A stretch of 24,847 nucleotides of DNA. It comes from a virus. Shown piece after piece: positions 1-10,000 of this stretch (the stretch's first letter is position 1; each line of letters starts with the position of its first letter). The notes under the pieces were generated by a model that did not search any database, had not been told where the DNA came from, and saw nothing but the letters and a program-made list of their open reading frames with translations. Made by a program: the position numbers and the translations under genes. Where the stretch lies: the IMG/VR virus record IMGVR_UViG_3300030104_001316, positions 1 to 24,847 of that record. One strand, given 5' to 3'.

Positions 1-9
1 AGTCAAAAA

Positions 10-219
10 ATGCAGAATGAAGACTTAGATTCTATCAGACAATCAATTGTCAAAGCTGAGACTAAAGTGGCTAATGTAGAAAGTATTGTTTTAAAAATGT
101 TAGACAGATGGAATAAATCAGATGATACATCTGCAAGACATAGGGAAGATATTGTAAAAGAATTAAATGACGTAACTGATGATTTGTCATATTTAAAAGG
201 TAGGATTAACGGAAAATGA
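10..219 (+). CDS. Small coiled-coil protein, lysis-region
   Basis: A 69-aa highly charged protein with no cysteine, no signal peptide and no membrane segment. Its heptad-like spacing of hydrophobic residues suggests one long helix or coiled coil. Its stop overlaps the next start as ATGA (216-219), so it is translationally coupled to the membrane-anchored coiled-coil protein after it. Only nine bases precede the ATG in the window, so its ribosome site cannot be fully judged. It may partner the next protein in the lysis cassette or belong to the end of an upstream structural operon. I do not recognise a family. Confidence 0.75.
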   Translation: MQNEDLDSIRQSIVKAETKVANVESIVLKMLDRWNKSDDTSARHREDIVKELNDVTDDLSYLKGRINGK

Positions 220-470
220 ATAAAGTTGATATAGAGAGATGGCGATTGAATGTTGATAGTAGACTTGAAGAATTAACCATTATGAATGCAAAGCAGAGTA
301 GTCAGGTTACTCATATTAAAGAAACTACTGACGAAATTAAAACCTTAGTAAAAGAACAAAATGGTAGAGTTCGTGCTTTAGAATCATCTGTATCTAGGAT
401 ACAAGGTGTAGGCTCTATGTTTGTTGTTGTATTTGGTTCTTTAATAAGTTGGTTATTTAAAGGAGAATAG
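216..470 (+). CDS. XhlA-like coiled-coil protein with C-terminal membrane anchor
   Basis: An 84-aa protein. Residues 1-62 are a charged helix with coiled-coil character. Residues about 65-81 (GVGSMFVVVFGSLISWLF) form one hydrophobic helix, followed by the short tail KGE. This layout, a cytoplasmic coiled coil with a C-terminal transmembrane anchor, matches the XhlA/hemolysin-type proteins that sit beside holins in many phage lysis cassettes. The gene overlaps its predecessor as ATGA, and the endolysin lies three genes downstream. The lysis role is inferred from architecture and position; the sequence has no diagnostic catalytic residue. Confidence 0.72.
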   Translation: MNKVDIERWRLNVDSRLEELTIMNAKQSSQVTHIKETTDEIKTLVKEQNGRVRALESSVSRIQGVGSMFVVVFGSLISWLFKGE

Positions 471-473
471 AAA

Positions 474-620
474 ATGGAATGGGTTCAAGGTAATTGGGAA
501 TATGTAGTTATTGGTCTTTTAGCTATTGATAAAGTAGTAGCTCTTAGTCCATCTAAATGGGATGATCTTGTTTGGACAGCGATTAAAAAATCTATATATA
601 AACTAGCAGGGAAGAAATAG
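474..620 (+). CDS. Small hydrophobic holin-like protein
   Basis: A 48-aa frame read by hand. The start ATG follows AAAGGAG at good spacing. The N-terminal half has a short hydrophobic stretch (YVVIGLLAIDKVVAL, residues 10-24), then SPSKWDD and a basic C-terminus ending KLAGKK. The size, the single hydrophobic stretch, the basic tail and the place between an XhlA-like gene and an endolysin suggest a holin or holin accessory protein. The hydrophobic segment is interrupted by D19 and K20, so it may instead lie at the membrane surface. Function is inferred from context. Confidence 0.65.
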   Translation: MEWVQGNWEYVVIGLLAIDKVVALSPSKWDDLVWTAIKKSIYKLAGKK

Positions 621-621
621 A

Positions 622-774
622 ATGTTAAAAATGTTAATAAAGAAATTAGTTAAGAAGATTGGTATGGTACAGCTTCTTATGATGGTTGGTGATACAGCAG
701 TAAAAGCAACTAAGTCTAAAAAAGATGATAAAGTTTGGGCTGAGGTTAAGGTATTATTGGAGACTTTTTCATAA
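622..774 (+). CDS. Small basic amphipathic protein before endolysin
   Basis: A 50-aa frame read by hand. It begins one base after the previous stop, and its TAA overlaps the endolysin ATG (TAATG, 772-776). Residues 1-24 are alternately basic and hydrophobic (MLKMLIKKLVKKIGMVQLL), typical of a membrane-binding amphipathic helix; the rest is lysine- and aspartate-rich. Coupling on both sides makes it a real gene of the lysis cassette. It could be a second holin-type or membrane-disrupting component, but no family is recognised. Confidence 0.6.
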   Translation: MLKMLIKKLVKKIGMVQLLMMVGDTAVKATKSKKDDKVWAEVKVLLETFS

Positions 775-1166
775 TGCCAAGGTTTAGCACAAAGAGTAAA
801 TCTAAGTTACATACTTGCGATGAAAGATTAATCGGTTTGTTTAACGAGGTAGTTAAGCATTTTGATTGTACAGTAATAGAAGGTCATCGAGGGAAGGAGA
901 GACAGAATGCAGCGTATAACAAAGGCAATAGTAAACTTAAGTTTCCTAATGGTAAACACAATAAAAGCCCTAGCATTGCTGTTGATGTGGCTCCCTATCC
1001 TATTGATTGGAATGACCGCGATAGGTTCCATTATTTTAGTGGATATGTTTTGGGTATTGCTTCGCAAATGGGTTTGAATATTCGTTGGGGCGGAGACTGG
1101 GATCAGGATACACAAACAAAAGATAATAAGTTTGATGATTTAGTACACTTTGAGATAAAGGAATAA
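774..1166 (+). CDS. Endolysin, M15-family peptidase (T5-like L,D-carboxy/endopeptidase)
   Basis: A 130-aa zinc peptidase of the VanY/D-alanyl-D-alanine carboxypeptidase fold. Expected zinc ligands are H62 (in KHNKSPS), D71 (AVDVAP) and H125 (DLVHFE). D122, three residues before H125, fits the catalytic acid, with the same D-x2-H spacing as the T5 L-alanyl-D-glutamate endolysin. GHRGKERQNAAY (37-48) matches the conserved N-terminal part of the family. The length is normal for a single-domain endolysin without a wall-binding domain. There is no signal peptide, so release needs a holin, and candidates lie directly upstream. It cleaves peptidoglycan stem peptides at the end of infection. The start overlaps the previous stop, and its own stop overlaps the next start. 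Confidence 0.9.
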   Translation: MPRFSTKSKSKLHTCDERLIGLFNEVVKHFDCTVIEGHRGKERQNAAYNKGNSKLKFPNGKHNKSPSIAVDVAPYPIDWNDRDRFHYFSGYVLGIASQMGLNIRWGGDWDQDTQTKDNKFDDLVHFEIKE

Positions 1167-3526
1167 TGCCTAAACAGTTTAAAACATATACACGTTTTGA
1201 AGGTGGTTTAAATACTAAAACCAATGCTCGTTCTATTCAAGAAAACGAATTAGCTCAAACTAACAATGTCATTGTAGATGAGTTTGGAGTTATAAAATCT
1301 TGTGGTAAGGTAGTGGACAATACTTCTGATTATACAGCTCCAAATTTAACAGCCTCTCAGCCTGGTTACGGTTTATTTCAATCTACTTTTGATTATGCTT
1401 CTGGAGGAGGAAATTCATCTACTGTAAGAACTTTTTTAGCTAATGCAGATGATGGAACTAACGCAGTAGTTCACGTTTTAGATGCTACAACTTGGGATAC
1501 TAATGATATAAGTTTGGGTGCGGTTACTGGCTCAGAACAAGCAAAAGTTATTTATCACATTGCTGATGGAGATGTTAGAGTTTGCGATACAAATGTAGCC
1601 AATACATCTACAGATATAAAAAAGTATGGTTATGTGTCTGCTCAAAGCAGATGGAAAGATTCTTCTGGTAGCGTTCAGACTCCAGGAGGATATGCTGGAG
1701 TTCTTGGTTGGATAAGTAGTAGCGTCAATTTAGCAAAACCAGATAAAGGTTTGGTTGGAATAACTATTGGAGGAAATGAAGATACAGATGCAGTTTCTAG
1801 TAATGCGACAACATTAATTTCTGATACATCGTCTTTTCCTTCCTCAATGAATACTGATCTTGATTTAGGAACTGGCTCTAGCGTAAATGATTATTGGGGT
1901 GTTAATCGGACTAATGGTCAATTTGCTGCTATTACAGCAAGGTCAAGCGATACAACACTTACAACATCAACTATAAGTGGCTCTGGAACTTGGCTTGGTA
2001 ATAAAGTTTTTGCAATATATCCTCCAGCTGGAAGAGGACTTAATTTAAATATAGTTGCTTCTAGTGGCGGAGCTTGGGCTGCTGGAGATTATGAATTTGG
2101 AATAACTTTTGTATATGAAGGAAATCAAGAGTCTTTAATTTACCAATTAAAAGGTGATGCTGTTACTGTATCTGCTAATCAAAAATTGACTTGCACTATT
2201 TTAGCGACGCAATATAAAGATCAAGGGAGTGGAGCAGTTGAATACGATAGAAGAATAACTGGAGGAAGAGTATATACTAGAATATCTGGTAGTGATGATG
2301 CTTGGGCTTTATTTAGTGATGTGAGTTTTACGCTTGGAGCAAGACCAAGCCTTGAAGGTGGGTATACATATTGGACTGAAGAATACTCAGATGCTCCCTT
2401 TTTATTCTCTTCTTTTGTTAGCAGTTCTTTAAATGTAGATACTTATGAATCTATAAATGGATTTAGTCCAGATTCTGCATTTATAGCTTTGCAGGGTAGT
2501 GAAAAATATCAAACTAGCGTTGTTACTAATAGAAGAGCTTTTATAGGAAATGTAAAATATACAGATGCCGAAGGTAAGCTTGCTAGTAGAGGTGATACAA
2601 TAAGGTATAGCGAAATAAATAAATTTGATACATTTCCCGAATTTAATTTTATAGATATAGGTGTTAATGATGGAGAAGAGTTTATTAAGTTAGAAGCTTT
2701 TGCCGATAGACTTTTTGCGTATAAAGAAAAAACCCTTTATATTATTAATATAGGTGGCGGTTCTGATACTCAATGGTTTTTAGAGTCAGAGCATAAAAAT
2801 ATGGGAGTTGAGTTTCACGCAGCTACTGTAAAAACAGATTTTGGAATAGCTTGGGTTAATAAAAATGGTTTATTTTTTTATGATGGTAGTCAAATTAGAA
2901 ATTTACAAACTAAAATTTTAGAGTCAGAGTGGTCTAGCTTTGTTAACGCTGATACTATGATAGGTTATGAACCCACTCATAAGCATTTAGTTGTTGTTAG
3001 GGATGCAGCAGCTTCTGGAGGTACAAGCGGAGATGCTTATATTTATAGTTTTATTACTAATTCATTTACATTTGCAGAAGATATGGTTGAAAATGCTGTT
3101 AAGTCAAATATAATAACAGATGCTTATAATAAAATGACATTAGGTTCTTCGACTGACGAGTTAGAGTCATACGATGGAGAACCAGATTCTGGAACTACGT
3201 TTGATATTATATTAAAAGATGATGACTTTGGTATGCCTAATACTGTTAAAAAGATTTATGGTGTAACAGTAGAATATGCGAGTAATGCCTCAAACAGTAA
3301 TGGATTAAAGTATTATTATACAGACGATAGTGGAACAAAACAAGCTGTAGCAAACGGAGGAACTTTAGCTAGCACCAGTAATGACCTTGATGTTAATAAA
3401 GTTACTTTTGGTACACCTCTATTAGCGTCCTCATTTCAAGTGCGTTTAGATATGGACGGAGATAGTATACAAAAAATAAACAATGTAGGCGTAGAATACA
3501 GACCTATATATAAAAGAGTTACATAG
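1166..3526 (+). CDS. Large tail structural protein, probably nozzle (tail tubular B-like)
   Basis: A 786-aa protein rich in beta-forming, Gly/Ser/Thr and aromatic residues, with no membrane segment. It opens with FEGGLNTKTNARSIQENE followed by NNVIVDEFGVIKS. A GGLN...(R)...E...NV(I)...G opening like this is typical of podoviral tail nozzle and head-completion proteins such as the T7 gp12-like nozzle or P22 gp10, which are beta-propeller proteins. Around residues 480-540 a segment with TFPEF, DIGVNDGEEF, LFAYKEKTLY and WFLESE resembles propeller blades. It directly follows the endolysin and precedes the ejection-protein series. The exact role (nozzle, stabilisation protein or other tail protein) is inference; structure prediction would settle it. 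Confidence 0.72.
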   Translation: MPKQFKTYTRFEGGLNTKTNARSIQENELAQTNNVIVDEFGVIKSCGKVVDNTSDYTAPNLTASQPGYGLFQSTFDYASGGGNSSTVRTFLANADDGTNAVVHVLDATTWDTNDISLGAVTGSEQAKVIYHIADGDVRVCDTNVANTSTDIKKYGYVSAQSRWKDSSGSVQTPGGYAGVLGWISSSVNLAKPDKGLVGITIGGNEDTDAVSSNATTLISDTSSFPSSMNTDLDLGTGSSVNDYWGVNRTNGQFAAITARSSDTTLTTSTISGSGTWLGNKVFAIYPPAGRGLNLNIVASSGGAWAAGDYEFGITFVYEGNQESLIYQLKGDAVTVSANQKLTCTILATQYKDQGSGAVEYDRRITGGRVYTRISGSDDAWALFSDVSFTLGARPSLEGGYTYWTEEYSDAPFLFSSFVSSSLNVDTYESINGFSPDSAFIALQGSEKYQTSVVTNRRAFIGNVKYTDAEGKLASRGDTIRYSEINKFDTFPEFNFIDIGVNDGEEFIKLEAFADRLFAYKEKTLYIINIGGGSDTQWFLESEHKNMGVEFHAATVKTDFGIAWVNKNGLFFYDGSQIRNLQTKILESEWSSFVNADTMIGYEPTHKHLVVVRDAAASGGTSGDAYIYSFITNSFTFAEDMVENAVKSNIITDAYNKMTLGSSTDELESYDGEPDSGTTFDIILKDDDFGMPNTVKKIYGVTVEYASNASNSNGLKYYYTDDSGTKQAVANGGTLASTSNDLDVNKVTFGTPLLASSFQVRLDMDGDSIQKINNVGVEYRPIYKRVT

Positions 3527-3717
3527 TGTCAATTGATAGAGAAAAAAGATTTTTATACAACTCAAAAGGTGTAGATGCAAAACTACAAATAGGATATCCA
3601 TCTAAAGCTTCTGGAAACGATGGAGAAGAAAGAGTTGTTAAGACACCAGATGGCAAGCTTAGGCTTTATAGAAAAGAGCTTGGTGCTTGGTATTATTTAG
3701 AATTTACAAGGAGTTAA
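3526..3717 (+). CDS. Small virion-region protein, GTG start
   Basis: A 63-aa protein. The GTG start overlaps the previous stop (TAGTG, 3524-3528), indicating translational coupling to the tail protein. It is mixed alpha/beta in look and has a motif, VKTPDGKLRLYRKELGAWYYLEF (split as VKTPDGKLRLY and GAWYYLEF), that resembles short beta-hairpin modules. No cysteine, signal or membrane segment is seen. Its position between the tail protein and the ejection series suggests a minor virion component or assembly factor. No family is recognised. Confidence 0.72.
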   Translation: MSIDREKRFLYNSKGVDAKLQIGYPSKASGNDGEERVVKTPDGKLRLYRKELGAWYYLEFTRS

Positions 3718-3718
3718 T

Positions 3719-4474
3719 ATGACTTTAGCAGAAATAATGGCAGGATTAGGAGCTAGTCAAGCAGTTGGTGGAGCGAGAACTGGTGCTTTACTTACTCAAA
3801 CTGCTGAAGGTGAGCGTAGAGATTTGCGTGATGCTCGAAAAAGATTAGAGGAACAGCAAAAAGAACGTGATAGAAAAGCTAAGAGGCGTGACAAAAGACG
3901 TGGATTTGGTAGGCTTATTGGTGGAGGTATAGGATTTTTATTAGGAGGTGCTCCAGGTGCTGCTCTAGGTAGTGCAATTGGTCAAGGTGGAGCTGCTGCA
4001 ACTCAAAGAGGTGGTTATAAGTTAGATGATGTTAGCGCTGGATTAGGTCAAGGTATGTTTTTTAAAGGTGGTAGGGAAGATATCTCTACTGCAGAAAGAG
4101 ATATAAATAGATATCTTGATGACGCTAATACAGGATTTATTACTAATATAGCAACTAGTGCTGTATCTGATTATTTAACTGCTGGTCAACTAGGTAAAGC
4201 ATTCCCAGGAATAAGAGGTGGAGGTTTTAAGGCTATTGGAGAGAAAGGTCTTGGGTTTGATAGTTTTATGGAAATGCTAAGATTTGATCCAGAGGATACT
4301 GGATTACCATTTACTAAAGGAGGATTTAACCCGAAATCTATACTTAAAGTAACTGGTAGCGATTCAGATCCTTTTACTAAGTCTGGAGGATTTATGAGTT
4401 TATTAGACCAGCAATCTATGGCTAGTAATAGGAATATTTTTGACAACTATATATCATCTATTAGAGGAGGTTAG
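3719..4474 (+). CDS. Glycine-rich internal virion (ejection) protein candidate
   Basis: A 251-aa protein starting behind AAGGAG. It has a highly charged helix (ERRDLRDARKRLEEQQKERD, residues about 31-50) and a basic patch (RKAKRRDKRRG). A glycine-zipper hydrophobic segment follows (about 66-90: IGGGIGFLLGGAPGAALGSA). The C-terminal half is loosely ordered and glycine-rich. A coiled coil next to a GxxxG membrane-inserting segment is common in phage proteins that are ejected with the DNA and enter the cell envelope. The gene opens a run of four co-directional genes of this type. Function is inferred from composition and place. Confidence 0.65.
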   Translation: MTLAEIMAGLGASQAVGGARTGALLTQTAEGERRDLRDARKRLEEQQKERDRKAKRRDKRRGFGRLIGGGIGFLLGGAPGAALGSAIGQGGAAATQRGGYKLDDVSAGLGQGMFFKGGREDISTAERDINRYLDDANTGFITNIATSAVSDYLTAGQLGKAFPGIRGGGFKAIGEKGLGFDSFMEMLRFDPEDTGLPFTKGGFNPKSILKVTGSDSDPFTKSGGFMSLLDQQSMASNRNIFDNYISSIRGG

Positions 4475-4477
4475 TAA

Positions 4478-5086
4478 ATGTCATTTGAAGAATTATTAAA
4501 ACAGGCTGGGTTGCAAGATTACTCTCAGTATTTTGAACAAGACCCAACAGATATAGCGTCAGCCTTAGGATTGACTGGTAAACAAGCTACTCAATTTGGG
4601 CAGTTCTTTCAACCTTTTGGTCAAGAACAGTTAATGGCAGCTCAAGAAGAAATTGGAGAAAGAGCAGCTACTAGAACTGGGTTTTTAGAAGGTAACTACC
4701 AATCTGGTTTGCAAGGTTTAGGTCAGCAATTAGGTCAAGCAACTAGACAAATAGGTCAAGCTGCTGGTCAAGCTGGATTTTCTGGAGCTGGTGCTACTGC
4801 AAAACAAATAGCTGAAAGTAGAAAAGTTGCTGGTCAGTCATTACAAGATATAATGCAAAGAAGACAAGAAGGTTTATACGGAATAGAACAGCAAAGAGGT
4901 ACTGAGATGGCTGGATTAACTGGAATGCTACAAAATTATTTACAGAATGTATTTAGAAGAGGTGAGCGTTTATATGGATTAGACCCAACTGGTGGCGGCA
5001 CAATGAGTCCTGGAACAAGTGGATATGCAGGAACCTCTGGAGTAGGAAGCGAAGGTATAGCTGGTCAAACAGGTCAAAATATTTAA
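4478..5086 (+). CDS. Gln/Gly-rich internal virion protein (T7 gp14/P22 gp7-like role)
   Basis: A 202-aa protein starting behind a strong AGAGGAGG site. Residues about 77-105 are a Gly/Gln/Ala run with repeating GQ units (LGQQLGQATRQIGQAAGQAG), followed by long polar helices and a Gly/Ser/Thr-rich tail. At DNA level the run shows repeated GGTCAAGC-type words (4711-4790). Small, glutamine/alanine-rich helical proteins like this are the first member of podoviral ejection-protein sets. The two larger candidates follow directly. Assignment rests on composition, size order and neighbourhood rather than a diagnostic motif. Confidence 0.65.
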   Translation: MSFEELLKQAGLQDYSQYFEQDPTDIASALGLTGKQATQFGQFFQPFGQEQLMAAQEEIGERAATRTGFLEGNYQSGLQGLGQQLGQATRQIGQAAGQAGFSGAGATAKQIAESRKVAGQSLQDIMQRRQEGLYGIEQQRGTEMAGLTGMLQNYLQNVFRRGERLYGLDPTGGGTMSPGTSGYAGTSGVGSEGIAGQTGQNI

Positions 5087-5095
5087 GGAAAAATT

Positions 5096-6991
5096 ATGGC
5101 AAATGGACTTAATTACGAATCACCATTAAATAGGTTATTGAGTGTTACTCTACCTCAGTTTTTAAATAGAGAACTTGATAGAAAACAGAGAAAAGAAGAA
5201 GCAGAAGCTAATCGAGAGTTTAGACAACAACAATTTGATTCATTAAACGAATACAGAGATGAGCAAAACGAATTTAGAGATAAACAATTCGAAGCTAATC
5301 AGGCTTTTCGAGATGAGCAATTACAAAGAGAAGACGAAAGAGATCTTTTTTCAGATATTACAAGATCAACCACACTAGATAAAAAAACTAATATGCTTAG
5401 GGTGTTAGGTGAAATGGATCTTTCTCCTTCTGCTAAGAAAAGATATGATATAATGCTATCTGACCATACCGCAGATTCTAATAATCCTATTAGGAGTGTA
5501 GCTGGGTTTAGAAATGTGCCAGGGATTCAAGAAGCTTGGGAAACTTCTGGTCTTGCAAATAAAGTAAATCTTACAAATTTAGATAAACGCAATTTCTTTA
5601 AAGACTTTATGTCAGAAAGAAATATATTTACACAGCAAAGATCACTAGAGGTTGCTGGATTTATGAATGGAGCAGAGCTATCTAGAAAAAATCTTACAGA
5701 TATTAATAAGCGAATATTTGAAGAAAGAAATGCGTTGCTTTTAGTAGATGAAAATATGAGCGAAAAGGATCTAAGAGATAACTTAAAAACTTTGTATTCT
5801 GCACAAAAAAGAGAACAACAGAGGCTTGATAAATTTAGCAATGAAGCTTTTAGTGCACTTACAGAAGCTGGAGTAATGCCAGAGATTATACCAGCAGATG
5901 ACCAAACTCTAGGGGACGAGGGTTTAATTGTTACTCCTAAAACTAATTTCTTTGATTTTACTGGAGGAAGTATTCTTCCAACATATCAGCAAGTAAAAGA
6001 CGACCCAACTTACATAGGCTCTTTTACGTTTCCTGATGGAAGTACTGGAATAATAGATGCCTTTAGAACTATTGAGCTTGGTGTTACTTCTCCTAATGAT
6101 TTTGACCCTAATAAAAATTTCGAGCAAGAAGAGCAAGAGGCAGATACTACTGAAGAAAGCGTAACAGCTACTGCTGAATTACCTTCAGTAGCTAGTATAC
6201 CACAAGGAGACTCCGTTAACGCTGTTTCTAGATTAGCAGGTGTTGAAATGGCTGAAGATTATGGAATAAAAGATTTACCTGGAAAGATAGGAGATATTAT
6301 TAGAGGTGCTCCAGGAGTACAAAGACAATTGGGTACTGAAGCAGGTGGATTGCTTTCTATGGGAGGAGCAACAAAAGATCAGATTAAAGCTGTAAGGAAT
6401 GCAGAAGTAAATCTTCAAAGAATAAATGATGATCTTGTAAAACTACCTGGTAGGACTGGATTAACCAAGGATTACCAGTTTGGATATCCTGAATTTTTTA
6501 ATAAGTTTAAGTCTGAGGATGAATATTTAGAGGCTAATAATTCTAAGAATAAAGAGTTCCAATCTTACCTAATTAATGTAAGCCAAGCTCTTGAGCAGCC
6601 AAACCTAACCGATAGAGTTAGAGGTAGGTTGAGTAAAACTTTAGAAAAGTTTACTTCAATGGTGGATAAAGCAGTAGTTAAAGCAGAGAGAGCAAGTGGT
6701 TCTCCGACTGATAAGCTTACTTCTGTATATAATAAGGAAACTATAGCTTTAGTTAATGCTATTAAGACTGGGAAAATACCATCTGAAGAGTCGGTAGAGG
6801 TAGTAGAAGAAAGTGGGTTAGAATCTGAACTTAAGCAGGCATTTGAAAATTTAGACCCTGAAGAAAAACAAGCTTATAATAATGATTTTGAAGTCTATCT
6901 TACGAGCTATGCTAATCGCATAAGAAATATGGTAACTTATGGTAAGATGGATCAAGCTGAGGGAGCTTCAATACTTCAAGAACTTCAATAA
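5096..6991 (+). CDS. Middle-size internal virion/ejection protein with N-terminal coiled coil
   Basis: A 631-aa protein with AAGGA upstream. Residues about 24-80 form a long charged coiled coil with repeated EFRD/NEFRDKQF/AFRDEQ units. The remainder is mostly helical and has no cysteine-rich, nucleotide-binding or catalytic motif that I can see. An acidic low-complexity stretch (NFEQEEQEADTTEES) lies near residue 345, and the C-terminus is acidic. It lies between the small Gln-rich protein and the 1194-aa protein, in the order small, medium, large seen for T7 gp14-gp15-gp16. Alternatively it may be a tail or scaffold component. The role is inferred. Confidence 0.65.
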   Translation: MANGLNYESPLNRLLSVTLPQFLNRELDRKQRKEEAEANREFRQQQFDSLNEYRDEQNEFRDKQFEANQAFRDEQLQREDERDLFSDITRSTTLDKKTNMLRVLGEMDLSPSAKKRYDIMLSDHTADSNNPIRSVAGFRNVPGIQEAWETSGLANKVNLTNLDKRNFFKDFMSERNIFTQQRSLEVAGFMNGAELSRKNLTDINKRIFEERNALLLVDENMSEKDLRDNLKTLYSAQKREQQRLDKFSNEAFSALTEAGVMPEIIPADDQTLGDEGLIVTPKTNFFDFTGGSILPTYQQVKDDPTYIGSFTFPDGSTGIIDAFRTIELGVTSPNDFDPNKNFEQEEQEADTTEESVTATAELPSVASIPQGDSVNAVSRLAGVEMAEDYGIKDLPGKIGDIIRGAPGVQRQLGTEAGGLLSMGGATKDQIKAVRNAEVNLQRINDDLVKLPGRTGLTKDYQFGYPEFFNKFKSEDEYLEANNSKNKEFQSYLINVSQALEQPNLTDRVRGRLSKTLEKFTSMVDKAVVKAERASGSPTDKLTSVYNKETIALVNAIKTGKIPSEESVEVVEESGLESELKQAFENLDPEEKQAYNNDFEVYLTSYANRIRNMVTYGKMDQAEGASILQELQ

Positions 6992-7001
6992 GAGAGAGTA
7001 A

Positions 7002-10000
7002 ATGAACGGACAGAAAAAATATAGTATAGATGAAATAGATAAAATGTATGGGTATGATCAAAATATATCTACATACGATACTACTCAACCAATTCAACAA
7101 ACTTACGACAGACAAGAATCAATAAAAATAAGAGAAAAACAAATTATGGATTTCTTGCCTGACTTTGTAAAAGATGCCTACAATAAATCTATAACAGGTT
7201 TAAGTGACCAGTTACTTAGTGGAGAAAAAAGATTTGATTTAGGTAGATACGACCCTAGTGTACTAGAAGACTTAGGTAGTACAATTACCAGCTTTTTTAT
7301 GCCTGCAGACCTTCTTACTTTTATAGGAAGTTCTACTGCCACACTTGGTGTTGGTGGTTTTGCTGCTAAAGCTGGAGCTAAAACAGCTCTTAATAGGGCA
7401 ATAAAGCTAGGTTCTAGAAAATTAATTCAAAGTGGTGTAAAAAAAGATTTAGCAGAAAGCGTTGTAAATAGAGGAGCTAAAAAATTAGTTGAACAATCCT
7501 TAACTCAAGGCGGTGCTTTTGCTGGATATACTGGTGTAAGTACATTTTTAAGAGAAAAGATAGAGGGTGGTGATGTTGATTACTCAGATATTTTAACTAA
7601 GTCAGCTAAAGCTGGATTAGCCGCAGGAATTGGTGGAGCAGCTTTCGGAAGAGCACTTGGTAGAAAAGGTTCTTTAGGTATGGCTTATGCACAAGAAGGA
7701 ATAGCCTTTGGAACTGCAGAACCTCTTCTTGAGGGTGAAATACCAGAGCCAATGGACTATGTTAACTCATTAGGATTTGCATTAGGATTAACTGGAGGTA
7801 GAGCTGCAGCTGTAAAAGCAAACAAATATGTTAAATCATTTCTTAAAAAAGAAAAAATAGATGAGTCAACTGTTAATAGTAATTTAACTCTTGAAGATAT
7901 AAATGCTCATCAGCAAGTCGCTAAGGAGTTTGCTGGAGTTAGATGGGAAAATGAGGGAAGAGGTGGCAAGAGATGGAATAGAATTGCAGATGGAGATGGA
8001 GCTTTTTCACAAGTTAGAGTAGTTGGGAGAAGTATATCTGGAAAAGGTAAAGCTAAAAAAGATGTTTTTAAAATAATAGATGATGTAACTAAGAAACAAA
8101 AAACAGTAGATAGAGATACATTTTTTAAATCATATAAAGAAAGCAATATATCTAGACTAAGAACTGAAGCTCAAGTTAATGAATTAGGTGCCTTGCTTGG
8201 ATATACTGGAGATGCTTACGTTAAGTCTATAACTAGAAATATTGATAAAAATGTAAGTAACATATCTGATAGAATGTTAAATGACATTCATCAAAGAATG
8301 TTTAAAAATTATAATGTAAATCATTATAGAAAACAGATAGCTGAGTTCTCATCTAGTATACCAAAAAAAGATTTATTCTCTCATATATTTGGAGAAAAAA
8401 TTGCTTCTGAAATAAAGTCTGCGCATAAAGCATTTCCAGACCCAAAGGCTAGAGGTATAATTTATTCTATGAAAGAAATAGATGACGGCATTATATTGTT
8501 TCAAGAAAAATCATATCAAGATGTTAAGTGGTTAACAGATAAATATTCTAAGTTTTCTGAATCTAGAAAGAATAGGATATGGGATGAGATCAATGGCAAA
8601 GCTGAGGTAACTAGTCAAAATAAAGAGATAGTTAATTATTGGAAAAATATGTACAAAGAAAGGCTTAAGTATGCTGAGAATTCTGGTATTGAACCAGCAG
8701 GATTTATAGATGATTTTGCTCCTCATTATGCAAAAGCTGGAGTTATAGATGAAATTTTCGAATCTATAATAGATATAGAAAAAGCTTCTGGATTTTCTTT
8801 TGCTGAAAATACTGTAAATGCAGCTGAAAGCAATAGGATAGGTAATATCATTAAAGATAGAATTATAAATAATCAAAACAGAAGACAATTTGCTGTAGCT
8901 ATTGATGATATAATTAGACAGTATAAGAAAAAAGGAATTGTTAAGGATTATACTGACGCTTTTTTAATGCTTAGAAATGATATAAGACCTACTAAAGTAA
9001 ATAGGCATGGAAGTATAGAGAATAAAAGAGAGTTTGATTTTCCAGAAGAGTTACTAGAGAGAGACCTTGTAAAGGTTACTGCTGTATATGATTTAAATTT
9101 ACCAAGGAGAGCTGAGACCGCTAAGGTTTGGGGAAAAAATAATGAGGCTGTAGATAAAATAATTTCTACCATTAAAGACCCTAGGCAAGCAAATAGAATA
9201 AGAACATTAGTAGATAGAATGACTGGTGTTAGTGAATTTCAACCAAATAATAGCCTAGGTAGAAACTATAAAAAATTTGCTGACGCAGTTATGGGATTTG
9301 AAACTACAACTAAGATTGCTGGTGGTAGCGCAACTTTAGCAAACGTATTTCAAGGTATGTATTCTATATTGCCTGCGGTTGGATATTGGAATAGCACAAA
9401 GGGATTAGCTTCATTACTAAACAAAGAGTTTAGAGATTCCTTACCAACTATGCATAAAGAAGTTATATCTGAAATACTTGGAGAGGCTACATCAACTTCA
9501 TTTTTTAGAAAAATGGCAGAGAAATCAGCAAAGTGGTCTGGATTTACTTTTATAAATAAATTTAATAATTTATGGGCATCCTCTACTGCTTATCATGCGA
9601 TACAAGATTTTACTAAAATTATAGATACAAATCCAAATAGCATAACTGGTAGAAGAGCAAAAGCTAGAATGAAAAATTTATTTGAAATAGATTATAAATC
9701 TGGAACTGGTTTAAGTGAGGATAAATTAGCTTTAGCAGTATCTAAATTTGCAAAGAAAACGCAGCTTCATGTTGATTTGCTAAACGAACCAATAGCATTT
9801 TCCAATCCAAAGCTTAGACCATTTATAATGTTTAAGCGATTTGCTTTTAAACAGCCAGCATTGCTAACAAAAAATATTAAAGATGAATTATTTTTAAGAG
9901 ATGAAAAGGGAAAATATATAGGTAGCCCTATGATCTTATTTAGAGTTGCTACTGGAGGAATGGTTGCAGCTTCTGCATATCAATACGCAAAAGGAAATTT

